Positions 23,611 to 29,903 of a DNA stretch of 39,861 nt are shown here, piece by piece (position 1 is the stretch's first letter; each line of letters opens with the position of its first letter). The stretch spans positions 1 through 39,861 of the forward strand of contig JAFDWF010000135.1 of the NCBI GenBank assembly GCA_018268575.1, read 5' to 3'. Position numbers and translations under genes: made by a program. Below the pieces are notes generated by a model. The model worked only from the letters and a program-made list of their open reading frames with translations. It had not been told where the DNA came from and did no database searches. The stretch comes from Actinomycetota bacterium (GTDB lineage Bacteria > Actinomycetota > Thermoleophilia > Solirubrobacterales > 70-9).

Positions 23611-23672
23611 ACCAGGCCATCTCAGTGACGGGGCCCCCAGGGACGGGACGGACCAGCCATCTCAGGGACGGG
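23611..23672. repeat. Two direct copies of CCATCTCAGNGACGGG
   Basis: ACCAGGCCATCTCAGTGACG starts at 23611, and ACCAGCCATCTCAGGGACGG starts at 23652, a period of 41 bases. A partial third copy, CAGGGACGGG, lies between them. The function is unknown. Confidence 0.65.
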
Positions 23673-23802
23673 CGAGGGACGCGGCCGGGTCCGTGGGGCG
23701 GCGGAGGGTGCGGGTCCTGTGCGGGCTCGTCGGGGACCACGCGGGAGAAATGAGGGAGACGTCACGGGTCCCACCCTCCTCCACGGTCACAGGCGCGCTG
23801 CA

Positions 23803-23822
23803 CATGATCCCGCCGGATCATG
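23803..23822. repeat. 20-base palindrome CATGATCC-CGCC-GGATCATG
   Basis: Perfect 8-base arms around CGCC. It could be a protein-binding site or a weak terminator stem between convergent genes. It has no T-run. Confidence 0.6.
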
Positions 23823-24091
23823 CATCTCCCGGGCGGGCCCCACGCGGATCGCACGGTCTTCGTGGCGTCTTCCCTCGGCCTCGTCACGGAGACGTTCGCA
23901 TTCCTCTGTCCCGTCACGGAGATGCTGAGCTCCCTGGGTCTCCCCCGCCACGCACCCGTCCCTGCGCAAGCTTCCCCCGCAAGACCTCCCGTCCCGGCCG
24001 CCCTGGCCCCTCACCGGTCCTCCGCCGCAACGGCCTGGACCCTCGCCCGTCCCCGGCCCCACCGACTCGAACCCCTTCAGCCGAACCCTCT

Positions 24092-25066
24092 TCAGGCCGC
24101 GCGATCCACCCGCGCTTCCGACGAAAGCCGCAGCGGCGCACCGGCGGACACGATCCCGCGGAGGCCAGCCAGGGTGAGCGAGCCGACCAGCCCGCGGTAG
24201 GGCTCGTAGGGCGCGTAGAACTCTTCGACCTCGGGCACCGTGGCGCGCCGGCCGAGCCCGGCGAGATGGCCGACCAGCTTGATGTAGCCGAGGTCGCCGG
24301 CGGGCAGCGAATCGGCTTCCCCACGGCCGAAGAGGGCGAGGCACTGGACCGTCCAGGGGCCGATTTCGGGAACGGCGAGGAGGCGAGGGTCGTCGGCCGA
24401 GTCGGCGACGTCGGAGCGGCCGCGGGCGACGTCGAGGGCGAGCCTGCGCAGCGCCACCGAGCGGCCGCCGGAGAGGCCCATCGACTGGAGTTCGGCGGGG
24501 GCGCGACCGGCGATCAGGGCGGCCGGGGGGACATCGCGGAAGGCGCTGCGGCCCTGATCGCCGAGCCGGGCACCCCAGCGACCGACGATGCGGCGCTCGA
24601 TGATCGCCGCGCGGCTCGCCTCGATCAGCTGGCCGCAGACGGCGGCGGCGAGCGCCTCCCAGGGCCAGAGCCGGCGCCGCGGCCGGAAGTCGGGCAGGCG
24701 GCGGAGCAGCGGCCCGAGCAGCGGATCGCGGTGGAAGCGCCGGCGGAAGGCGGCCATGTCGTCGTCGACGCCGAGGGCGAAGCGGAGGCGCTCGATCGCG
24801 ACGGCGAGCTCGGCGCGGCCCGCCGGGCGCAGCTCCTCGCAGGCGACCGGGACGGCGACCGCGGCCGGGTCGACGGCGACGGCGCGAAAGGCGACCCGGC
24901 CACCACCGCGCGGCCAGGCGCGGACGACCACCGGTGCGCAATCGACGGTGAGCAGGCGGCTGGCGACGCGGCGCTCGACCCGCAGGGTGCGATCGGTCGA
25001 GCCGCGCCCGAGCCGGAACGGCGAGGGAGGTCGGACCTCGACCTCGAGCGTGGCCACTCCCGCCAC
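24092..25066 (-). CDS. AlkA-like DNA-3-methyladenine glycosylase (HhH-GPD superfamily)
   Basis: The 324-residue protein has an AlkA-type N-terminal domain (about 1-120) and an HhH-GPD domain (about 130-290). The latter includes AAVCGQLIEASRAAII, the hairpin LLAVPEIGPWTVQ at about 229-241, and PAGDLGYIKLVG with the probable catalytic Asp258. It should excise alkylated bases from DNA. The start is GTG at 25066, 5 bases after the stop of a small membrane protein gene, so the two are probably cotranscribed. No Ada or methyltransferase domain is attached. Confidence 0.88.
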   Translation of the reverse strand: MAGVATLEVEVRPPSPFRLGRGSTDRTLRVERRVASRLLTVDCAPVVVRAWPRGGGRVAFRAVAVDPAAVAVPVACEELRPAGRAELAVAIERLRFALGVDDDMAAFRRRFHRDPLLGPLLRRLPDFRPRRRLWPWEALAAAVCGQLIEASRAAIIERRIVGRWGARLGDQGRSAFRDVPPAALIAGRAPAELQSMGLSGGRSVALRRLALDVARGRSDVADSADDPRLLAVPEIGPWTVQCLALFGRGEADSLPAGDLGYIKLVGHLAGLGRRATVPEVEEFYAPYEPYRGLVGSLTLAGLRGIVSAGAPLRLSSEARVDRAA

Positions 25067-25071
25067 TAGGT

Positions 25072-25395
25072 CTAACGATCGAGAAGGTGGACGTCGACCA
25101 GGAAGGAGCGGCTGGCGATCACCTTGCCGGTCGGGCGGCGGCGCCGGGCCAGCCGGCGCGAGACGCCACCGCGAGTGCCGACCGCGGACCCGACGACGCG
25201 GACGGCGGCGACGGTCGCGGCCCCGGCGAGGACCCCGCCGGCGGCGGCGATCGCGGCGGTCTTCACCTCGCCGCGCAGGACCGGCAGCGCCGGCTCGGGC
25301 GCCGGGCCGGGAAGCCTGCGGACCGGATCGACGGCGTCCCCGGCGGACGCGTCTTCCTCGGCGACGATCTCCCCGTCAAGGTGGTGGGCACTCAC
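25072..25395 (-). CDS. Small single-helix membrane protein, unknown
   Basis: The 107-residue protein has an acidic N-terminal part (HLDGEIVAEEDASAGDAVDP), one hydrophobic segment (about 48-72, VKTAAIAAAGGVLAGAATVA) and a very basic C-terminus (RRLARRRRPTGK). GTG 25395 is preferred because a TATTTT -10 box lies 7 bases upstream. The family is not recognised. It is followed by the alkA-like gene. Confidence 0.62.
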   Translation of the reverse strand: MSAHHLDGEIVAEEDASAGDAVDPVRRLPGPAPEPALPVLRGEVKTAAIAAAGGVLAGAATVAAVRVVGSAVGTRGGVSRRLARRRRPTGKVIASRSFLVDVHLLDR

Positions 25396-25402
25396 CGGAC
25401 CC

Positions 25403-25408
25403 AAAATA
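25403..25408 (-). promoter_or_regulatory. Probable -10 box TATTTT, leaderless start
   Basis: TATTTT on the reverse strand ends 7 bases before GTG 25395, the spacing expected for leaderless actinobacterial transcripts. No clear -35 box is seen. Confidence 0.45.
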
Positions 25409-25492
25409 GCGAGGGGTGTGGTCGGGTCTTCCCCGCTCCGCCCGTGACCCCGCAAACTGCGGGTTTGCCGCCCTTTCCACCGTCGCTGTACC

Positions 25493-25498
25493 TAGACT
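25493..25498 (+). promoter_or_regulatory. Probable -10 box TAGACT, leaderless start
   Basis: TAGACT ends 9 bases before ATG 25508. There is no recognisable Shine-Dalgarno before this ATG, which supports leaderless translation. Confidence 0.5.
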
Positions 25499-25507
25499 GT
25501 GCTCTCG

Positions 25508-26764
25508 ATGAGCGAGACCGCCAAGGCCCCGGTCGACGTCTTCGAGAAGGCCCGCAGCCACGACCGGCTGGAGCAGCTCGAAGCGGCCAAGGAGCACGAT
25601 CTCCTCCCCTACTTCCGCCTGCTCACCTCGCAGGCCGGCCCGGTGGTCGAGATGGAAGGGCGGGAGACGATCATGCTCGGCTCCAACAACTACCTCGGGC
25701 TGACCGGCGATCCGCGGGTGAAGGAAGCGGCGCGCGAGGCACTCGAGGCCTACGGGACCGGGGTGACCGGCTCGCGCCTCCTCAACGGCACCACGCCGCT
25801 CCACCTCGACCTCGAGCGCGAGCTGGCCGAATGGATGGGGACCGACGACGCGATCGTCTTCACCACCGGCTACCAGGCCAACGTCGGCGCGATCGGGACG
25901 ATCCTCGGCCCCGCAGACACGGTGATCTGCGACACCGGCGACCACGCCTCGATCCTCGACGGCGTCCGCATCTCCGGCGCCAAACTGCGCCCCTTCCGCC
26001 ATAACCGGATGGACAAACTGGAGAAGATGCTGGGGCGCGCCGCCGAGGACGGCGGCGGTGTCCTCGTCGTCGTCGACGGGGTCTTCTCGATGGAGGGCGA
26101 CGTCTGCGACCTCCCACGGATTGTGGAGCTCTGCCGCACCTACGGGGCGCGGCTGATGGTCGATGAGGCGCACGGGGCCGGCGTGCTCGGCGCCCGCGGC
26201 GCCGGCGCCGCGGAGCTCTTCGGGCTGGAGGCCGAGGTCGACCTGCGGATGGGGACCTTCTCCAAGAGCCTCGCCTCCTGCGGCGGCTTCATCGTCGGCC
26301 CCGCCGACGTGGTCGAGTACCTGCGCGTCTCCTCGCGCGCCTTCATCTTCAGCGCCTCGGCGGTGCCCGCGGCGGTCGGCGCGGCGCTGGCAGCGCTGCG
26401 GGTGATCCGCGCCGAGGGCCCCGAGCTCTTCGCCCGCCTGCTCGGCAACGCCGAATACTTGCGCGAGGGCCTGCGCGGCCTCGGCCTCCAGGTGGTCGAG
26501 CCCGGGACGCTGCCCGACGGCACCACCGCCACCACCCCGGTGGTCCCGGTCGTGGTCGGCGACGACTGGCAGGCGGTGCTCCTCTGGAAGGCGCTCTTCG
26601 AGGCCGGCGTCTACACCAACGTGGCGATCCACCCGGCGGTCCCGCCCGGCGGCGCGCTGCTGCGGACGAGCCTGATGGCGACCCACACCCGGGAGCAGCT
26701 CGACCGCGCTCTGGCGACGATCGAGAAGACGATCGCGGGCTTCCCAGAGCTCCCGCGCGTTTAG
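25508..26764 (+). CDS. Alpha-oxoamine synthase (KBL/BioF/SPT family, PLP-dependent)
   Basis: The 418-residue protein has all family landmarks: LGSNNYLGLTGDPRV (about 58-72), GTGVTGSRLLNG (about 83-94), HASILDGVRISGA, DEAHGAGVLGARGAG with Asp219 and His222, and the PLP lysine Lys253 in GTFSKSLASCGG. These enzymes condense an amino acid with an acyl-CoA. The family covers 2-amino-3-ketobutyrate ligase, 8-amino-7-oxononanoate synthase and serine palmitoyltransferase. No bio genes or threonine dehydrogenase lie next to it, so the substrate is open. ATG 25508 is chosen from the -10 box at 25493. Confidence 0.9.
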   Translation: MSETAKAPVDVFEKARSHDRLEQLEAAKEHDLLPYFRLLTSQAGPVVEMEGRETIMLGSNNYLGLTGDPRVKEAAREALEAYGTGVTGSRLLNGTTPLHLDLERELAEWMGTDDAIVFTTGYQANVGAIGTILGPADTVICDTGDHASILDGVRISGAKLRPFRHNRMDKLEKMLGRAAEDGGGVLVVVDGVFSMEGDVCDLPRIVELCRTYGARLMVDEAHGAGVLGARGAGAAELFGLEAEVDLRMGTFSKSLASCGGFIVGPADVVEYLRVSSRAFIFSASAVPAAVGAALAALRVIRAEGPELFARLLGNAEYLREGLRGLGLQVVEPGTLPDGTTATTPVVPVVVGDDWQAVLLWKALFEAGVYTNVAIHPAVPPGGALLRTSLMATHTREQLDRALATIEKTIAGFPELPRV

Positions 26765-27078
26765 AGACTTAAAGAAGCTGTTACCGCCCCTTAACCACCA
26801 GTTGACATCCCCCGGCGGGGGTAGTTTCAGACTCGTGCGGATAAGGACGTTCGCGGGGCTCGTCCGAAATTGTTGCTCTTAGCGACCGGGCCGGGCGTCG
26901 ATGCGTCGAGGTCGGGTTGACGGCCGCCACCTCGAAGACGTAGCTTCGTCTCCTCGTCGCCGCCACCCAAGGGACGGCCGGGCCACCACCCGGCCGGGTC
27001 GTCGAAGAAGGCAGGAGACCTCGGTGGACCGTCGACGAGACCACCCAGTTAACGATTCCTTTTGAAGGGGGGAGTCCA
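26765..27078 (+). other. Structured leader region upstream of the mIHF gene
   Basis: About 310 bases without a gene. TTGACA at 26802 is a candidate -35 box, with TTTCAG at 26825-26830 (17-base spacing) as a weak -10. CCCCCG-G-CGGGGG lies between them and could be an operator. Downstream are several stems: CGAGGT/ACCTCG near 26906-26933, AGACG/CGTCT near 26937-26952, CGGCCGGG-CCACCA-CCCGGCCG at 26975-26996, and GGTGG/CCACC near 27023-27045. The gene's ribosome site (GAAGGGGGGAG) follows. No known riboswitch class is recognised. Confidence 0.5.
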
Positions 27079-27447
27079 GTGGACGCTGCCGCGATGGCAC
27101 CCGCAACGACGAACGCATCTCCGGAACCGCCTCAACACATGAGGGCCCTCGAACGCGCCAACTCCGTGCGGCTCGCTCGCGCCGAGCTGAAGCGCGCGGT
27201 CGCGCGCGGCGACCTCGATCCTGCCGAGGTGGTCCGCGAGTGCCCCTGGCAGACCGAGAGCATGACCATCTCCGAGCTGCTCACCAGCCAGCGCCGCTGG
27301 GGACGGACCCGCGCCCGCAAGTTCCTGATGCCGTTGTCGCTGAGCGAGAACAAGCAGCTGGGCACCCTGACCCCCCGCCAGCGTTCGGTCCTCTCCGCCG
27401 AGCTCGCGGCCCGCACTTCCGGCGCGCCCAGCGGCGTGCTCGTCTAG
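27079..27447 (+). CDS. mIHF-type actinobacterial integration host factor
   Basis: The 122-residue protein resembles mycobacterial/streptomycete IHF. A charged helix (RALERANSVRLARAELKRAV, about 22-42) is followed by the core MTISELLTSQRRWGRTRARKFLMPL (about 62-86; helix-two-turn-helix, where mIHF has VSALLEALPGVGKVRAK) and LGTLTPRQRSVLSAEL (about 97-112). mIHF binds and bends DNA and shapes the nucleoid. The start is GTG 27079 with a strong GGGGGGAG site. A long structured leader precedes it. The stop codon is the first part of a 168-bp inverted-repeat element. Confidence 0.82.
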   Translation: MDAAAMAPATTNASPEPPQHMRALERANSVRLARAELKRAVARGDLDPAEVVRECPWQTESMTISELLTSQRRWGRTRARKFLMPLSLSENKQLGTLTPRQRSVLSAELAARTSGAPSGVLV

Positions 27448-27613
27448 ATGGTTGGTTCCTTGACAGGGTGCGACCGGGGGCGCTCCCGGCCAAGCGGCTC
27501 AAGGACGCAGGGCGCAGCCTTTGCCGGTGGGCAAAGGCTCGCCCGAGGACGCTGAGGCGCGCAGTGTGCCGGGTGCGTCATCCGGGCGTGCCATGTCAAG
27601 GAACCAACCATCT
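27446..27613. repeat. 168-bp element with 20-base perfect inverted ends
   Basis: AGATGGTTGGTTCCTTGACA (27446-27465) and its exact reverse complement (27594-27613) flank about 128 bases. Inside are further stems: CCGGG/CCCGG around 27473-27488, and GGGCG-C-AGCCTTTGCC pairing with GGCAAAGGCT-CGCCC around 27507-27545, a stem of 15 pairs. The left end starts within the TAG stop of the mIHF gene. No clear target duplication is seen. It could be a MITE-like element, a structured RNA or a two-way terminator between converging genes. Confidence 0.75.
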
Positions 27614-27650
27614 CCAGCCCCCGAACCCCAAGGCGGCCCCGCAGACCTGG

Positions 27651-28070
27651 CTAGCCGCGCATTCCGCCGATCCGGAAGCTGAGGCCTCCGGAAGCGCGCT
27701 GGAATGCGCGGCGGGCCAGGTAGAAGGCGATCGCGAAGCAGACCGCGCCGATCGGCAGCGCGTAGGCCAGCACCAGCCCGGCCACGTAGAAGAGGACGCC
27801 GACCACCACCACGAAGACGAAGCCGGCGAGCAGGGTCGTGTGCGAGCGGTAGCCGGCAAAGTGCTCGCGGATCGCCACCTCCATGCCGCCGACCGCGGCG
27901 AGGCCGACGCCGACGCCGATCAGCGCCTCGTGCGAGCCGAAGATGCCGATCGCGAGGCAGACGATCCCGGCGAGGATCGCCAGCTCGGCGAGCGGGGCCT
28001 TGCCCCAGGGTGCCTCGGGCCTCTCGTCGGATCCGGGGGGACGGCCGCCAGCCGCCCGGCCCTCGGGCAT
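27651..28070 (-). CDS. Four-helix membrane protein, unknown
   Basis: From ATG 28070 the protein has about 139 residues with a soluble N-terminus and four hydrophobic segments (LAILAGIVCLAIGIF, ALIGVGVGLAAVGG, LLAGFVFVVVVGVLFYVAG, IGAVCFAIAFYLA). GTG 28094 is an alternative start, giving 147 residues. The family is not recognised. Its 5' part overlaps the 3' extension of the upstream gene by over 100 bases in another frame. Confidence 0.7.
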   Translation of the reverse strand: MPEGRAAGGRPPGSDERPEAPWGKAPLAELAILAGIVCLAIGIFGSHEALIGVGVGLAAVGGMEVAIREHFAGYRSHTTLLAGFVFVVVVGVLFYVAGLVLAYALPIGAVCFAIAFYLARRAFQRASGGLSFRIGGMRG

Positions 28071-28546
28071 CCGGATGAGACCTTGACCCGCCACCAGCCC
28101 ATCAGCATCCCGAGCGGGCCGAGGGCGGGGCGCGAGTGCCAGCCGCCGCAGCCCGGCTCGCCGACGTCGGCGCGGCTGACCCGCACCCAGCGGTAGCTCT
28201 GCGGCGCGGCCAACATCTCGCCGAGCAGCTCGCGGTTGGCCTCCTCGACCAAGGCGCGCTCGGCGAGGGCACGGTGCGCTTCGGCGACGCGAGTGGCGAG
28301 CGCGTCGCGCACCTCCTCGAGCCCGCCGAGCCCGAGGACGCGCGGCGCCCCGGCGGCCTCGACCCGGTGCGGCACGTGCACCCGCCCGAGCCCCTCGGCG
28401 ACGAGCCCGGCCAGCTCGCGCTCGAGCTTGCCGACCTGGCGCCGCAGCTCGGCCCGCGCCCGGCGCTCATCGACCGCCAGCCCCATGTCCTTTGTAACCC
28501 CGTGGGTGACAAAGGACATGGGCTCCCTTTCCAGTACTCCCGCCAT
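27920..28546 (-). CDS. Unknown protein with conserved-looking WWRVKVSSGCP end and overrun
   Basis: The open frame has 208 residues. Residues 23-115 are charged and helical (DERRARAELRRQVGKLERELAG). Residues 118-160 look like a conserved domain: YRWVRVSRADVGEPGCGGWH, LGMLMGWWRVKVSSGCP. The last 44 residues are Arg/Ser/Pro-rich and lie over the next gene in another frame, so an original stop near 28055 was probably lost or shifted. A 41-base palindrome is read in frame at residues 9-22. ATG 28546 lies 6 bases after a TAGAAT box; ATG 28484 (MGLAVDE) is an alternative start after the palindrome. No function is assigned. Confidence 0.62.
   Translation of the reverse strand: MAGVLEREPMSFVTHGVTKDMGLAVDERRARAELRRQVGKLERELAGLVAEGLGRVHVPHRVEAAGAPRVLGLGGLEEVRDALATRVAEAHRALAERALVEEANRELLGEMLAAPQSYRWVRVSRADVGEPGCGGWHSRPALGPLGMLMGWWRVKVSSGCPRAGRLAAVPPDPTRGPRHPGARPRSPSWRSSPGSSASRSASSARTRR
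28482..28522. repeat. 41-base palindrome near the start of an unknown gene
   Basis: CCCATGTCCTTTGT (28482-28495) and its exact reverse complement (28509-28522) enclose a 13-base loop with an inner stem ACCC-CGT-GGGT. It lies in the coding frame at residues 9-22 and could control translation if the true start lies after it. Confidence 0.85.
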
Positions 28547-28552
28547 AAGCAG

Positions 28553-28558
28553 ATTCTA
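28553..28558 (-). promoter_or_regulatory. -10 box TAGAAT overlapping the upstream stop codon
   Basis: TAGAAT on the reverse strand ends 6 bases before ATG 28546. Its first three bases are the TAG stop of the B3/B4-domain gene. It indicates a leaderless transcript for the downstream gene. Confidence 0.5.
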
Positions 28559-29230
28559 AGCCGCCTCGAGGGCCGAGGCGGCAATCCATAACGCCTCCTC
28601 AACAGCGATCCTCGGCACCGCTCCCACGCCGACCGCGGCAACGGTGATCCGGCGGCTGTCACGGTCGACCTCGCGGTCCGTCGCGGTGGCGCCGAAGAGG
28701 AGGCCGACCGGGCCCGATTCGTCGGCGATCGTCAGCGTCCCCCGGGCGAGCTCGGAGGAGCGCCCGGGCAGCGACTCGCCGGGGGCGGCATCGCGGATGC
28801 AGAGCTCGCCCTCCAGTCGGTCGGCGTCGAAGGCGCGCAACGCGACCCCGGTCTCCACGGTGGCGATGGTCAGCGCGTCGGCGGGCAATCCGCGGCTGCG
28901 GAAGCCGCCGTCCTGGAGGCGGTCGAGGACCAGCTGCTCGACCGGGGTGCGGTCGCGGTCGGGGTCTAGGCCGATCTGGCGGAAGAAGACCCTGTAGGCC
29001 CAGGGGATCGGCCGACCGCGCAGGCGGATCGCCTCGGCGCCGAAGAGCCGGTCGGAGAGGTCGCGGAGCCGGCGGCGCACCGGCTCGGGGCTGCGGCGCG
29101 GTCGGCCGTCGACCTCCACCGTCGCCAGCGAGAGCCCCGGGAACTCCGCCTCCAGATGGGGCGCCACCCAGCCCGACCTCGGCGCCGGCTCCCAACCGAT
29201 CCCGACTCGTGCCCCTTCGGCGCTCGCCAT
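28556..29230 (-). CDS. B3/B4 tRNA-binding domain protein
   Basis: The 224-residue protein resembles the B3/B4 domain of the phenylalanyl-tRNA synthetase beta chain as a stand-alone protein. Landmarks are IPWAYRVFFRQIGLDPDRDR (about 75-94), TPVEQLVLDRLQDGG, ADALTIATVETGVALRAFDA, and a C-terminal GLLFGATATDREVDRDSRRI. Stand-alone members are thought to edit or bind tRNA or amino acids, but roles vary. The ATG lies 4 bases after the stop of the thioredoxin-like gene, with GAGGAG overlapping that stop, so it may be cotranscribed with the transport operon. Confidence 0.78.
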   Translation of the reverse strand: MASAEGARVGIGWEPAPRSGWVAPHLEAEFPGLSLATVEVDGRPRRSPEPVRRRLRDLSDRLFGAEAIRLRGRPIPWAYRVFFRQIGLDPDRDRTPVEQLVLDRLQDGGFRSRGLPADALTIATVETGVALRAFDADRLEGELCIRDAAPGESLPGRSSELARGTLTIADESGPVGLLFGATATDREVDRDSRRITVAAVGVGAVPRIAVEEALWIAASALEAA

Positions 29231-29234
29231 CTCC

Positions 29235-29903
29235 TCAGCCCCTTTCCGCCACCCGCGTCGCGCTCAGAAGTTCATCCACATGTTGACTCAAGGACCCGAC
29301 GCCCAAGTAGCCGATCCCGGCGCTCTGCAGGGTGCCGCCGGGGTAGACGTAGGCGAAGGTCGGGCAGGCGGCGAGCTTGAACAGCGCCGCCACCGCCCCG
29401 TCGCGGTCGAACCCGACCGGCATCTTCCAGCCGTGGCGGGCGACCAGCTCCCTCACCGAGCCACGCGAATCGAGGCTGTCCAGTGAGAGGAAGTTCACTC
29501 GTCCACGGTACCTCTCCGCGACCTGGCTGACCACACCCTGCTCGCGCTCGCATTCGTTGCTGGTCCCGAACCAGAACGAGATCACCAGCGGCCGACCGAA
29601 GAGATCGCAGACGCGGATCGCGCCGGCGGTGGTGATCCGGCAGGCGGGCAGGCGCTGCGAGCTTTCCGGGCAGGGCAGCGAGGAGCTGCCGCAGTCGTCC
29701 TGGTAGATGTTGGCGTCGCCTTCCAGCCGCCCGGCGGCGGCGGGGACGGCGAACTCCGGGATCGGCCAGCGCGGCGGCTGTTCGTCGAGGCCGAGGATGT
29801 CTTCGCCGCCACCGCTCAGGGTGTGGAGCGTGGCGATGCCGATCAGCACCAGGAAGACCAGCCCGACCAGCAGCGAGTAGCGGTTGGTGAGGCTGCCTTT
29901 CAC
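29235..29903 (-). CDS. Membrane-anchored thioredoxin-like protein lacking the CxxC motif
   Basis: The 222-residue protein has an N-terminal membrane helix (about 9-30) and then a thioredoxin-like fold outside the membrane. FWFGTSNEC (110-118) aligns with FWASWCGPC, so the first catalytic Cys is Ser115 and only Cys118 remains. The cis-Pro region is CPTFAYVYPGG (180-190). Further Cys residues lie at 71, 78, 88 and 99. The start is GTG 29903, overlapping the exporter stop (GTGA). It may be a single-Cys oxidoreductase or a redox-dead chaperone serving the transport operon. The function is inferred only loosely. Confidence 0.7.
   Translation of the reverse strand: MKGSLTNRYSLLVGLVFLVLIGIATLHTLSGGGEDILGLDEQPPRWPIPEFAVPAAAGRLEGDANIYQDDCGSSSLPCPESSQRLPACRITTAGAIRVCDLFGRPLVISFWFGTSNECEREQGVVSQVAERYRGRVNFLSLDSLDSRGSVRELVARHGWKMPVGFDRDGAVAALFKLAACPTFAYVYPGGTLQSAGIGYLGVGSLSQHVDELLSATRVAERG

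Larger units (their letters stand above)
23535..24091. other. Gene-free spacer between converging genes
   Basis: About 557 bases between the end of the fliT-like gene and the end of the alkA-like gene. Open frames here have no credible start or domain. It contains a pair of direct repeats (23611-23672) and a 20-base palindrome (23803-23822). CGTCACGG occurs at three places (near 23760, 23884 and 23912). No T-rich terminator is visible. Confidence 0.6.

Noticed and set aside
23535..24091. Small genes in the spacer after the fliT-like gene
   Set aside because: Open frames on both strands lack ribosome sites, -10 boxes at leaderless spacing and plausible protein composition.
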